From the NCBI RefSeq assembly GCF_910594005.1, contig NC_057815.1, forward strand, positions 68,400,052 to 68,464,051: a stretch of 64,000 bases of DNA. Direction: 5' to 3'. A model generated the notes under the pieces. The model saw only the letters and a list, made by a program, of their open reading frames with translations. It was not told the DNA's origin and made no database searches. Position numbers and translations under genes: made by a program. Shown here in pieces: positions 25,201 to 30,785 of the stretch (within the stretch, counting starts at the first letter, position 1; every line of letters starts with the position of its first letter). This DNA comes from Cervus elaphus (lineage: Eukaryota; Chordata; Mammalia; Artiodactyla; Cervidae).

Positions 25201-25532
25201 CCACACCGTCAGGAGGGCTACACCCATGACAGGATGGCCTACTTGCTTGCCCATCTAGTCAGGTAGAGTTGGGAATTTCCACAGGCCCACTTTACGGGAG
25301 AAACTGAAACCAGAGGGCCATAGAGCAGAGACGGAGCTGAGTCCCCGCCCCCAGACCCCGGGCCCCGCCCCCTTCCCGGTCCTGGTCCTTTGGCCCCGCC
25401 CCCAGCACGGCTCACCGGAGTGGTGTCATCATGAGAACGCTGGTAGCGCTTCCAGCGGCAGCCGTAGATGCCCGTGAGGCAGGAGAGGCAGAGCTGCGGC
25501 TCATAGTACTGCAGGGGCTGGTGTCTCACCAT
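1103..25532 (-). CDS. GDPD5: GDPD5 (GDE2) gene, 5' coding part (residues 1-238), incomplete at window start
   Basis: Seven minus-strand exons with GT/AG borders join in frame to 714 nt (238 codons). The product is recognisable as GDPD5/GDE2, a six-pass plasma-membrane ecto-phosphodiesterase known to cleave GPI anchors (for example of RECK and glypicans) and to promote motor-neuron differentiation; the family also has glycerophosphocholine phosphodiesterase activity. Visible: cytosolic N-terminus with Cys15, Cys18 and Cys25 (Cys25 is the residue reported to form the PRDX1-controlled disulfide); hydrophobic segments at about 43-64, 87-110, 126-147, 163-183 and 193-213; then the start of the extracellular GDPD domain, with GHRGAPM placing the catalytic histidine at 233, the number used for the human and mouse protein. 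The remaining catalytic domain, last membrane segment and C-terminal tail lie beyond position 1. No frameshift or premature stop is seen. Coding: 25532-25416, 11487-11384, 8619-8526, 7714-7655, 2122-2024, 1718-1625, 1248-1103. Confidence 0.97.
1249..1624 (-). other. GDPD5 intron between coding exons 6 and 7 (376 bp)
   Basis: A short GC-rich intron bounded by GTAAGT at 1624 and TGTCTACAG at 1249. Nothing else was recognised. Its short size fits the compact spacing of the membrane-domain exons at the 3' side of the window. Confidence 0.9.
1625..1718 (-). CDS. GDPD5: GDPD5 coding exon 6 (residues 159-190, fourth transmembrane segment)
   Basis: 94 nt. The acceptor is CTGTTCCGAAG and the first codons are GTAPF; the exon ends with the first base of Ser190 before GTAAGT. 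Residues 163-183 (FLHVGALVAV...) form membrane segment 4, followed by the FARAERS loop. This joins in frame to the next exon to give ERSSSQ; the human sequence, as I recall it, reads ERTSSQ. Confidence 0.96.
1719..2023 (-). other. GDPD5 intron between coding exons 5 and 6 (305 bp)
   Basis: Bounded by GTGAGT at 2023 and the CCGAAG acceptor at 1719. Unique sequence; no repeat or RNA element seen. Confidence 0.9.
2024..2122 (-). CDS. GDPD5: GDPD5 coding exon 5 (residues 126-158, third transmembrane segment)
   Basis: 99 nt, phase 0 at both ends, acceptor CCCCCTACAG and donor CAG|GTGAGT. It encodes a membrane segment rich in Val, Ala and Ile (about 126-147) and then the acidic-aromatic stretch LWEDEWEVLLISLQ, which is characteristic of GDE2. 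The next intron is only 305 bp. The open frame continues past the donor into the intron for some distance, but that extension has no family similarity. Confidence 0.97.
2890..3290 (+). mobile_element. L2-like LINE remnant
   Basis: Pyrimidine-rich text resembling the L2 3' region, including a phrase like gctcgtgagagcagagacgg and a following ccctgccaggc. Heavily diverged; borders approximate. Confidence 0.35.
4310..4497 (+). mobile_element. MIR SINE remnant
   Basis: Includes the MIR end pattern: a cttagcaccatggctggca phrase followed by aatgcttactaaatgttg. Borders approximate. Confidence 0.5.
4498..4540 (-). mobile_element. Short Bov-A SINE fragment
   Basis: gttagtcgctcagacatgtc matches the reverse complement of the Bov-A 3' end. 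Only about 40 bp remain. Confidence 0.45.
4566..4772 (+). mobile_element. Bov-tA SINE
   Basis: Contains the typical Bov-tA blocks: ctcaatccctgggtcggga, gatcccctggagaaggaaatgg, ccatggacagaggagcc and gagtcggacacaactt. The tRNA-like head is diverged. It abuts an L1 3' fragment. Confidence 0.85.
4783..5324 (+). mobile_element. L1 LINE 3' fragments
   Basis: Sequences typical of the end of an old L1: gcagcaacacagatggacct, tatgatatcacttatatgtg, cctactgtatagcacagg and cactgaggtaccatttccac. An AT dinucleotide run lies at 5042-5070. The element is interrupted by a reverse Bov-tA at 5325. Confidence 0.75.
5042..5070. repeat. AT dinucleotide microsatellite
   Basis: A run of alternating AT with a short interruption (actatatata), inside the L1 fragment. 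Confidence 0.8.
5325..5517 (-). mobile_element. Bov-tA SINE, reverse
   Basis: Reverse-complement Bov-tA from gcactcagttgtgtccgatt to caccagggaagccc. L1-like sequence (actgcaattaaaaaac) resumes after it, indicating insertion into an L1. Confidence 0.9.
5518..5560 (+). mobile_element. L1 3' tail continuing after the SINE insertion
   Basis: ctatactgcaattaaaaaac resembles the terminal L1 sequence before its A-rich tail. Confidence 0.5.
5620..5662. repeat. TG/CA-rich simple repeat
   Basis: Imperfect gtgtatgtatgtgtgtgtac followed by atacacacatc, a self-complementary purine-pyrimidine alternating stretch. Confidence 0.6.
6820..7300 (+). mobile_element. L2-like LINE remnant
   Basis: Phrases such as ctgcgtgggcactggggacacggagatgg, the purine-rich run and ttgggagagatcagcaagggg followed by gctgtgggaagggctttaaa resemble the older internal L2 region. 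Diverged; borders approximate. Confidence 0.4.
7390..7530 (+). mobile_element. MIR SINE
   Basis: Contains ggcaagttacttaacctctt, tgtacctcagttttcccagc and tgcaaaatgggatgataaca, the conserved MIR core. Confidence 0.75.
7655..7714 (-). CDS. GDPD5: GDPD5 coding exon 4 (residues 106-125)
   Basis: A 60-nt exon coding exactly 20 residues (VLALCHIAVG then QQMNLHWLHK), phase 0 at both ends. The acceptor is CCCTCCCTCAG and the donor AAG|GTAAGG. It completes membrane segment 2 and supplies the hydrophilic loop before segment 3. The sequence matches the family closely; skipping would preserve the frame but delete half a membrane helix and a loop. Confidence 0.96.
7715..8525 (-). other. GDPD5 intron between coding exons 3 and 4 (811 bp)
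   Basis: Bounded by GTACAT at 8525 and CCCTCAG at 7715. It contains one diverged Bov-tA SINE at about 8066-8262; the rest is unique. Confidence 0.9.
8066..8262 (+). mobile_element. Bov-tA SINE, diverged
   Basis: Contains gtaaagaatctgcttgcaat, ggagacctgggtttgacccc and cgggctacagttcatggggt. Several substitutions relative to the usual sequence. Confidence 0.88.
8526..8619 (-). CDS. GDPD5: GDPD5 coding exon 3 (residues 74-105, second transmembrane segment)
   Basis: 94 nt, starting with the last base of Trp74 after TCCTGGCAG and ending GGC CTC CAG before GTACAT. The translation YLYNRMGYWSDW followed by a small-residue-rich hydrophobic stretch matches GDE2; residues 87-105 form most of membrane segment 2. 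The last codon is Gln105. From memory the human protein has Leu here, so a polar residue in this membrane segment is a possible ruminant difference; CAG is also the favoured end of an exon. Confidence 0.96.
9898..9990 (+). mobile_element. MIR SINE fragment
   Basis: gtgtgactacagaaaggcta followed by cttaacctctctgagcccca matches the MIR core. Confidence 0.55.
10200..10335. promoter_or_regulatory. Candidate conserved noncoding element in the intron
   Basis: An A/T-rich island in GC-rich surroundings: aataatttatttatgg, tttaataaagg, a palindrome ccagag-gccac-ctctgg at 10235-10251, and tttattgagatcattaatca. No repeat family recognised. TTAAT and ATTA cores suit homeodomain factors. Speculative. Confidence 0.25.
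10697..10909 (+). repeat. Inverted duplication 1, arm in the intron downstream of GDPD5 coding exon 2
   Basis: About 213 bp whose reverse complement recurs at 11571-11782. By eye about 90% of positions agree, including a perfect run of roughly 45 bp at the inner end (ending in ...gcacccagcc). It contains an MIR-like phrase (cctcagtttcc), but the match between the two copies is far too close for two independent old MIRs. The arm starts 474 bp past the exon in transcript direction. Confidence 0.88.
11384..11487 (-). CDS. GDPD5: GDPD5 coding exon 2 (residues 40-74, first transmembrane segment)
   Basis: 104 nt, beginning TGG GAG CGC (WER) after a CCCCTCCAG acceptor and ending in the first two bases of Trp74 before GTGAGT. 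It encodes the whole first membrane segment (about residues 43-64, aromatic and Leu rich, ending YFWWEV) and an acidic loop HNDYDEFN. The length is not a multiple of three, so skipping it would shift the frame and remove the first membrane segment. The exon is flanked in both introns by inverted copies of a 213-bp sequence (10697-10909 and 11571-11782). Confidence 0.97.
11571..11782 (-). repeat. Inverted duplication 1, arm in the intron upstream of GDPD5 coding exon 2
   Basis: Reverse-complement partner of 10697-10909. The arm ends 83 bp upstream of the exon acceptor in transcript direction, so the branch point probably lies between arm and exon. The loop between arms is 661 bp and contains the whole 104-nt exon. 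No SINE or other family known to me matches it. Confidence 0.88.
12590..12880 (+). mobile_element. L2-like LINE remnant
   Basis: Pyrimidine-rich text with ctcaaggccttccccatccc and a later tatactgtaaccaccttaga phrase like the L2 3' region. Diverged. Confidence 0.4.
14383..14509 (-). mobile_element. CHR-2-type tRNA-derived SINE, reverse, with target-site duplication
   Basis: Reverse copy, from a T-rich tail through cctgaccagggatcgaaccc to accactggggaagtccc. The 14-bp duplication gacctccctttctt flanks it at 14369-14382 and 14510-14523. Confidence 0.92.
14560..14740 (+). mobile_element. MIR SINE
   Basis: Contains ctctgccacttgggcaagtt, cttggtttcctcccctgtaa, aaagggaataacatctgtac and gtacgcagtaggtgcataat, in MIR order. 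Confidence 0.75.
16692..16711. repeat. tctca pentanucleotide repeat
   Basis: Short tandem catct/tctca units, about four copies. Confidence 0.6.
16712..16835 (-). mobile_element. MIR SINE fragment, reverse
   Basis: gaaaccagggctcggggagg, cccaaggtcacaagaggcaa and gagccagaattcacacccag follow reverse-MIR order. Confidence 0.5.
16988..17226 (+). mobile_element. Bov-A2 SINE (two Bov-A monomers) with target-site duplication
   Basis: First monomer from ggagaaggcaatggcacccc; second from ggagaaggaaatggcaaccc, ending acttagcagtagcag. The second monomer has lost part of its middle. The 10-bp duplication catccactaa lies at 16978-16987 and 17227-17236. Confidence 0.95.
17540..17800 (+). mobile_element. 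L2-like LINE remnant
   Basis: ggacttcctgaggaagagat, then gtgcaaaggcacagaacctg, a pattern recurrent in old internal L2 sequence. Approximate. Confidence 0.35.
17804..17990 (+). mobile_element. CHR-2-type SINE
   Basis: From ggacttccttgatggtactg through ggggaactagatcccagatg to an A-rich tail (aaataagtaaataaatatt). Diverged from the usual sequence. Confidence 0.85.
18000..18560. mobile_element. L1 LINE 3'UTR-like remnant
   Basis: A/T-rich, with ggaatttcttttgatttgag and aaatggatacttcagctgtc, resembling the 3' region of old mammalian L1 subfamilies. Orientation not resolved. Confidence 0.5.
19621..19643. repeat. CT-rich simple repeat
   Basis: Run of ct dinucleotides with one interruption. Confidence 0.6.
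22220..22350 (+). mobile_element. L2 LINE fragment, target of the LTR insertion
   Basis: gtctggcgttcaagccactc and the following ctcctggtcctgtgctcttt resemble the L2 3' region. The solo LTR begins directly after it. Confidence 0.4.
22609..22613 (+). promoter_or_regulatory. TATA-like motif inside the solo LTR
   Basis: TATAA about 175 bp before the AATAAA of the same LTR, the usual U3-R arrangement. Whether it is active is unknown. Confidence 0.4.
22787..22792 (+). terminator. Polyadenylation signal of the solo LTR
   Basis: AATAAA on the plus strand, 65 bp before the LTR end, as expected for an R-region polyadenylation signal. Because the LTR is antisense to GDPD5, it should not act on the GDPD5 transcript. 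Confidence 0.55.
25343..25403. promoter_or_regulatory. Cluster of three GC boxes beside GDPD5 coding exon 1
   Basis: The string ccccgccccc (an Sp1/KLF-type box) occurs three times, at 25343-25352, 25363-25372 and 25394-25403, within 61 bp, just inside the intron that follows the initiator exon. This is the densest Sp1-like cluster I noticed in the window. An alternative promoter or enhancer is possible but unproven. Confidence 0.45.
25416..25532 (-). CDS. GDPD5: GDPD5 coding exon 1 (residues 1-39)
   Basis: 117 nt, phase 0 at its end. It starts MVRHQPLQYY and ends RSHDDTTP, matching the GDE2 N-terminus. It encodes the short cytosolic tail with Cys15, Cys18 and Cys25. Published work on GDE2 describes a Cys25-Cys576 disulfide whose reduction by PRDX1 activates the protein; Cys25 is present here. 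The donor is CCG|GTGAGC on the minus strand at 25415. The ATG is the only in-frame start giving the conserved N-terminus. The start codon itself reads CATG|GTGAGA, a donor-like string that must be ignored for a full-length product. Confidence 0.97.
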
Positions 25533-25592
25533 GCTCGTGCCCGCGGCCCTGGCGCCCTGCCTTCAGGCGCCCATGGAGGCCCCCAGCTGGTC
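25533..25592 (-). other. GDPD5: GDPD5 5'UTR part of the initiator exon
   Basis: On the minus strand a pyrimidine-rich tract ending in CCCACAG at 25593-25599 gives a good splice acceptor, so the exon starts at 25592, 60 nt before the ATG at 25532. An acceptor here implies at least one upstream noncoding exon. The leader is GC-rich and carries a 4-codon upstream ORF at 25574-25563. The main ATG has A at -3 and G at +4, a strong initiation context. Confidence 0.85.
25563..25574 (-). promoter_or_regulatory. Minimal upstream ORF (Met-Gly-Ala-stop) in the GDPD5 leader
   Basis: Within the 60-nt exonic leader the minus strand reads ATG GGC GCC TGA, ending 30 nt before the main start codon. Context is moderate (T at -3, G at +4). 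Very short uORFs close to the main ATG can lower initiation at the main start; whether this one does is inference. Confidence 0.6.
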
Positions 25593-25784
25593 CTGTGGGA
25601 GGAAGCAGAGGTCTGTGAGGCTGGGCAGAGCTGGGGCCTCAGTCCCCACACAGCAAGTGTCACTGTGACCTAGGTCAGGGAGGGTCAGCCTCCGCTCAGA
25701 GCCCTGGTGGGCCCTTGTCTCACTTGGAGTCAGAGGCCCATCCTTGGCAGTCCCCTGCCACCCACCCATGACCTAGTCAACCAA

Positions 25785-26255
25785 CAAAAATCCCCTAACC
25801 CATTAGCTGTCACTCTCCTACTCCCACGCTCTGGCAACCTAATCTACTTTCTGTCTCCATGGATTTGCCCATTCTGGACATTTCACATAAACTGCACCAT
25901 ATGATATTGACCTTGTATGTTTCACTTTTTTCACTTAATGTTTTCAAGGTTCATCCACATTATAGCATGAATCAGTACTACATTTCTTATGATTGGGAAC
26001 TATTTAGTTGTATAGATAGACCGCTTTATCCATTCATCAGTTGATAGACATTTGGGTTGTTACCTCTTTTTGGTTGTCATGAAAACTCTGCTATGAACAC
26101 GTTTTTGTGTGAATGTATTTTTTTATTTCTCTTGAGTACATACTTTGGGATGGGGTGGCTAGGTCATAGGATAACTCTATGTTTAACTTTTTGAAGAACC
26201 GCCAACAGCTGTTTTTCAAAGCTGCTGTACGATTTTACATTCTCAAAGTCCGGTC
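25785..26255 (-). mobile_element. L1 LINE 3' fragment, reverse
   Basis: Reads as reverse-strand L1: tttgcccattctggacattt, ttttcaaggttcatccacat, tatccattcatcagttgata and gctgctgtacgattttacat. Old copy; borders approximate. Confidence 0.75.
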
Positions 26256-26373
26256 AGTATCATCCCCATTTTACAGGTGAGACTTCGCAAGCTCAGAAAG
26301 GTCTAGCCATTTGCCAAAGCTCACACAGCAGAGTCTGGCAGTCTGGCTTTAACTTGAGGGCTGGAGAACTATA

Positions 26374-26507
26374 AGTGAAAGTGTGAGTAACTCAGTAGTG
26401 TCCAACTGTTTGTGACCCCATGGACTGTAGGGCCCACCAACCTCCTCTGTCCATGGAATTCTCCAGGCAAGAATACTGGAGTGGGCTGCCATTTCCTTCT
26501 CCAACTC
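26374..26507 (-). mobile_element. Bov-A-type SINE fragment, reverse
   Basis: gaaagtgtgagtaactcagt, gtgaccccatggactgtagg and aattctccaggcaagaatac match the reverse Bov-A body. The tRNA-like head is missing. Confidence 0.88.
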
Positions 26508-27422
26508 ATGACCAAATTCAACCAGCCACACATTTTTACACAGCCCACAAGTTAAGAGTGGTTTTCACATTTTTTAATAGTTGGGAGGAAAAAAACCAAA
26601 TCAAAAATATATTTTGTTCTGCGAAAATTATACAAGAGTCAAATTTGAGAGTCCATAAATAAAACGTTTTATTGGAGACCGCACCCTCCTTCATTTATGT
26701 ATTATCTATGACTGCTTTGAGTATAACTGCAGAGTAATGACAGAGACCACAGGGCCCACAAAGCCTGAAGTACTTTCTGCCCTGCCCAGCCCTTTACAGG
26801 GAAAGCCTGCTGACCCTGCCACCACACAGCACAGTGGCTCATGACCCGGGATCATAAGTGCAGCATGTGGCGGAGGGAAGAAAGGGTGCCGTGGGCTCTC
26901 AACAGGGACAGGAGGGTCAGGGCACGCTTCCCAGAGACCATGCTGAGCGGAGGCCTGTAGGATGAGCTCCCTCTCTGACTCCCCAGGGGCTACAGCACAG
27001 GGGCACTGGGCTTCAGGCCCACTGACGACTTCCACACCTGCGCCTTACTCAGGGCCTCTGCCCAATACCCCACCACCCCCACTCCCCAAGTGCTAGCCTC
27101 GGCACAGGGATTACAGCCTCCACTGTGAGTGCAGGGACGGATTAGGAGCTTGCTGGGAATATTGACTGACCTGCAGCCGCCTAAGTGCTGGGAATTGTCT
27201 GGTGCAGCCTGTGCCTATGTCTCCCTGGGGAGGCATGTGGACACAGAACAGATGCTGGGGGCTCTCCAAGCTGAGCCGAGTCCAGGGCTTGGGGCAACAG
27301 TATTGGATGGGGATGCTGCTGCAGTCAGCTTAGCTCCCCCATGGGGTTGGGGAGGCCGGGGGTGGGTCAGCAGGTAGGAGACCCTCTCATTTTTTCTTTA
27401 TTCCTCTCTAGAAGGAGTGTGT

Positions 27423-27557
27423 CAGGGTGGGAATTCCCTGGTGGTCCACTGGTTAGGACTTGATGCTTTCACTGCCAAGGGCCTGGGTTCAATCCCTGAT
27501 GGAGGAACTAAGATCCCACAAGCCACGCAGTGCAACCAAATAAATAATTTTAAAAAA
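27423..27557 (+). mobile_element. CHR-2-type SINE with target-site duplication
   Basis: From ggaattccctggtggtccac to an A-rich tail. The 11-bp duplication aaggagtgtgt lies at 27412-27422 and 27558-27568. Confidence 0.93.
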
Positions 27558-28339
27558 AAGGAGTGTGTACTTATATACAAACCCCCACATCCACAGCCTT
27601 CCAGAGGGGATAAAAGAGCAGAATCCACAGCCAGGGAACCATATCTTATGCTGTGCACCCCCAGATGAGGACCGCTACTGTCAGGTTGGCCATCACACTT
27701 CCCCAGGAATGGGGGAGACAGCTAGTATATGTAGAAAGAGGCCTGGATTCATCCTGCCTTGGCCAATGAGTGGCCCTGCAGCCAGAGCCACTCAGGACTC
27801 TTCCCTGAGCCTTGGTTTCAGCTTTTGTCTTGACTTCCATAAAAAGGTCAGATGCCTGGGGGGTAAGGGAGAGCCGGTGGCAGGGGCCACAAGGCTGCAA
27901 TGACAGAGGTACAGCAGGTGGGCATTCTGCACGCAGGAGCCCTGCCCTCACATTTCTTTCCCAGGACCCCCCTGACCCCGGGACCAATTCCCTTGTGTCC
28001 TCTGCTCCCCCACCCCCCACGACAAGCATTACAACCCACCCAGGAATGGAATTTCCATTTCAAGTCTGGCAAAGAGGGAAGTAGAACTGCCTGCACCAAG
28101 GTCTCAGCCCAGGACTTGACTGACCGGGGCTCTTGGAACTGTTCCCCTCTCACCCCCCACCTGCCATGAATTTTCATTCTATTTATTCATAACTGCAGGG
28201 GTACCTCTGAAAGGCAAACTTCTTTTTCCTTTGCACATTTTCCTGGGGCCATCAAGATTGCCAGCAGCTCCTTGCTCTCTCCGGGGGGGCCACCCAGACC
28301 CACACTGGCACAGTGACCACCTCACCACCCCTAATGTGA

Positions 28340-28720
28340 CTCTAACATCCCTCAAGGCCTTTTTCTCACCAGATCTTTGGCCACTGCCCAGGTGTCATCT
28401 CTCCTCTGGGTGGAGAATCCCTGTGGTGGCCCTGGCCTGGCCAATCTAAGCTCTCACCTGCAGTCAGAGATCTTCCTAAAAGACAAATGACCAGGATCTG
28501 GCTCCTCCAGCCTCACCACTCCAGAACTTGCTGTCCCTTCATCTGGCTAATGCCTCCTGACCCTTCGAGTCTCCGCTCAGATGTTACCTCCTCTGGGGAG
28601 CCTTCCCTGAGACCCAGGTTGGGTGAGAGGGCTCCAGGAGTCCCTCCTCCCTCCTGGGCTGCCTGTGGGAGCACAGATGACATGCCTGCCTCCCCCAGGG
28701 AACAACCTGAGTTGCTCCCA
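28340..28720 (+). mobile_element. L2 LINE fragment
   Basis: ctccgctcagatgttacctc, then ctctggggagccttccctga, is the characteristic L2 3' text. Confidence 0.6.
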
Positions 28721-29404
28721 TCTCTCCAGTGGCAAGCACAGGGCAGTCCTGGGGGCTTCCCTTTCCTTCTGAAAGGGCCTGGAAGTTCTGCTAACAAAGA
28801 CATGCTGCCCAGACCCTGAGTGGTTGGGACAAGTCCCCAGAGACCAGATTCTCCACACCCATCCCCCTCCTGCCCAGACTAATGGCATCACTTTGCACCA
28901 GTTGGTTCTCCAAGCCACCTCCCAGGGCTGTTGCTATCAGCCAAGTTCCAAAGAAATCTCCAGCCTGGAGCCCTGCTGGCTCTGGGACAAGAGAAAGCCT
29001 TCACCTCTTAACCTGAACTTCCACAGCATCCTGTTTGCACAGGGAAGGGAGTCAGGAGGGAGATGGAGTGAGTGTCTGCTATGGAGTGGGTGAAGGATGT
29101 TGGAGGTGGGCATACCTCCAGGGGCCTTGCCCATTCTTATACCCTGGGAATGCACCTCACCCACTCCTTGGCTCTTCATCCCTCCCCCCGACTGGCTGGT
29201 GGCCAGGCCCTCACTGCCCCCAGGCCCTGCTGCCTCTGGTCCCAGGTCTGCTTGCTCTCCTGACAGTGGAAAGAGTCTCAAGCCAGATGTCAGCGCCTGG
29301 CTATCAGCCTGGTCTCCTTCTACTGACATGCTGTGTGCTTGGAGACTTATTTTACCTATCTGAGAAATGGGCAGTAGATAGAACAGCACAAAAAGGACCC
29401 AAGG

Positions 29405-29500
29405 TTACAATAAAAAGGAATAAGACACTGATACATGCTATTAATACAATGTGAATGAATCTTGAAAACATTATGCTAAGTGAAAGAAGCTAGTTATGGA
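29405..29500 (+). mobile_element. L1 LINE 3' fragment
   Basis: tgaatcttgaaaacattatg followed by ctaagtgaaagaagc is typical L1 3' text. Similar text continues after other insertions at 29620 and 29852. Confidence 0.65.
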
Positions 29501-29619
29501 AGGTAGAGGGGGTGGTTTGCAGGGCACCGTGCTGAACATCGTACCTGTGTCATCTTCTGATGACAACTGTCCAAAGGAGAGCTGGACAGTCTTCTTTTAC
29601 AGGTTAGAAATATGGGTCC

Positions 29620-29684
29620 CAAGTGAATGGAGGAATAGGGTTCATCCTAATAATGGACTATTACCCGGCAGTAAAAATAAATGT
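29620..29684 (+). mobile_element. L1 LINE fragment
   Basis: gaatggaggaatagggttca and taatggactattacccggca resemble the standard L1 3' phrase about a hidden open frame end. Confidence 0.5.
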
Positions 29685-29848
29685 GGGAGAACCGTGTTTG
29701 ATCCCTGGGTTAGGAAGATCCCCTGGAGAAGGGAATAGCTACCCACTCCAGTATTCTTGCCTGGAGAGTTCCATGGACGGAGGAGCCTAGCGGGCTACAG
29801 TCCATAGGGTCCAAAAGAGTCAGATATGAATGAGCGCTTTCACATTTC
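29685..29848 (+). mobile_element. Bov-tA SINE, 5' truncated
   Basis: Starts within the tRNA-related head (gtttgatccctgggttagga) and runs through cgggctacagtccatagggt to a cactttcac-like end. Near-identical aaaaataaatg and aaaaagaaatg flank it, a probable target duplication in L1. Confidence 0.88.
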
Positions 29849-29851
29849 ACA

Positions 29852-30290
29852 AAAAGAAATGAGCTATCAAGCCATAAAAATACATGAAGGGACCTTAAAA
29901 GCATATTGCTCAGCGACAAAAGTCAATGAGAGAAGGCTACATATTGTATGATTTCAACCATATGACATTCAGGAAAAGGTAAAATCATGGAAGTGGTAAA
30001 TGGATTAGTGGTTGCCAGAGGTTGGAAGTGGAGTGCACAGGTAGAGCAGTGAAACTATTTTGTATGATACTGTAATGATGGATACATGTCATTACACATT
30101 TGTCAAACCACAGAGAATATATAACACAAAGAGTGAACCCTAATGTAGACTGTGGACTTCAGTTAATAATATGGTATCAACACTGGCTCATCAGTTATAG
30201 CAAATGAACCCCCCTAAGATATTAATACAGGGAAAACTGTGGGGTAGGGGAAGGAGAGTATGTAGGAACTCTGCATTTCTAATCAATTTT
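29852..30290 (+). mobile_element. L1 LINE 3' fragment
   Basis: ctacatattgtatgatttca, tggattagtggttgccagag and tacacatttgtcaaaccaca (approximate) are typical of L1 3' ends. Confidence 0.7.
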
Positions 30291-30303
30291 AAAAAACTCT
30301 CAC

Positions 30304-30478
30304 AGGGATTCCCTGGTGGCTCAGATGGTAAAGAGTCTGACTGTAACGTGGGAGACCTGGGTTCAATCCCTGGGTTGGGAAGATCCCCTGGAGAAGGAAA
30401 TGGCAATCTACTCCAGTATTCTTGCCTGGAAAATTCTAATAGATATGAAATAAGTAAAAATAATAATAATAATAATAC
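30304..30478 (+). mobile_element. Bov-tA SINE with AAT-repeat tail and target-site duplication
   Basis: From agggattccctggtggctca to ttgcctggaaaattc, then a tail ending in seven aat units (about 30459-30478). The 10-bp duplication aaactctcac lies at 30294-30303 and 30479-30488. The 3' half of the body is missing. Confidence 0.92.
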
Positions 30479-30518
30479 AAACTCTCACCAAAAAAATCAT
30501 CTAATAATTAAATATGTA

Positions 30519-30709
30519 TACATGCTAAGTTGCTTCAGTCTTGTCTGATTCTTAGCAACCCCGTGGCCTGTAGCCCACCAGGCAAGAATACTGGAGTGGG
30601 TTGCCCTGCCCTTCTCCAGGGGATCTTCCCAACCCAGAGATTGAACCTATATCTCCTGTGTCTCCTGCATTGCAGGGGGATTCTTTACCACTGAGCCACA
30701 GGGGAAGTT
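30519..30709 (-). mobile_element. Bov-tA SINE, reverse
   Basis: From catgctaagttgcttcagtc through aggggatcttcccaacccag to gagccacaggggaagttc. Similar aataattaaa sequences flank it, a likely target duplication. Confidence 0.9.
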
Positions 30710-30749
30710 CAATAATTAAACATATATGTATTTAATTTAAATATCTATA

Positions 30750-30785
30750 TCGATTGATCGATAGATAGCTAGATCAATAGATCTA
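30750..30785. repeat. GATA/GATC-like simple repeat
   Basis: Imperfect gattgatcgatagatagcta, then gatcaatagatctag. Confidence 0.5.

Larger units (their letters stand above)
11488..25415 (-). other. GDPD5 intron between coding exons 1 and 2 (about 13.9 kb)
   Basis: Bounded by GTGAGC at 25415 and CCCCTCCAG at 11488. Contents in order: second inverted-duplication arm (11571-11782), L2-like 12590-12880, reverse CHR-2 SINE 14383-14509, MIR 14560-14740, Bov-A2 16988-17226, CHR-2 17804-17990, L1 remnant 18000-18560, solo LTR 22354-22857, and three GC boxes close to the donor (25343-25403). Long stretches such as 19000-22200 and 22900-25300 look mostly unique. Confidence 0.85.

Noticed and set aside
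24589..25254. 221-codon minus-strand frame near the initiator exon
   Set aside because: It lies wholly in the intron after coding exon 1 with no similarity to GDPD5 or any protein I recognise; probably a GC-composition effect.
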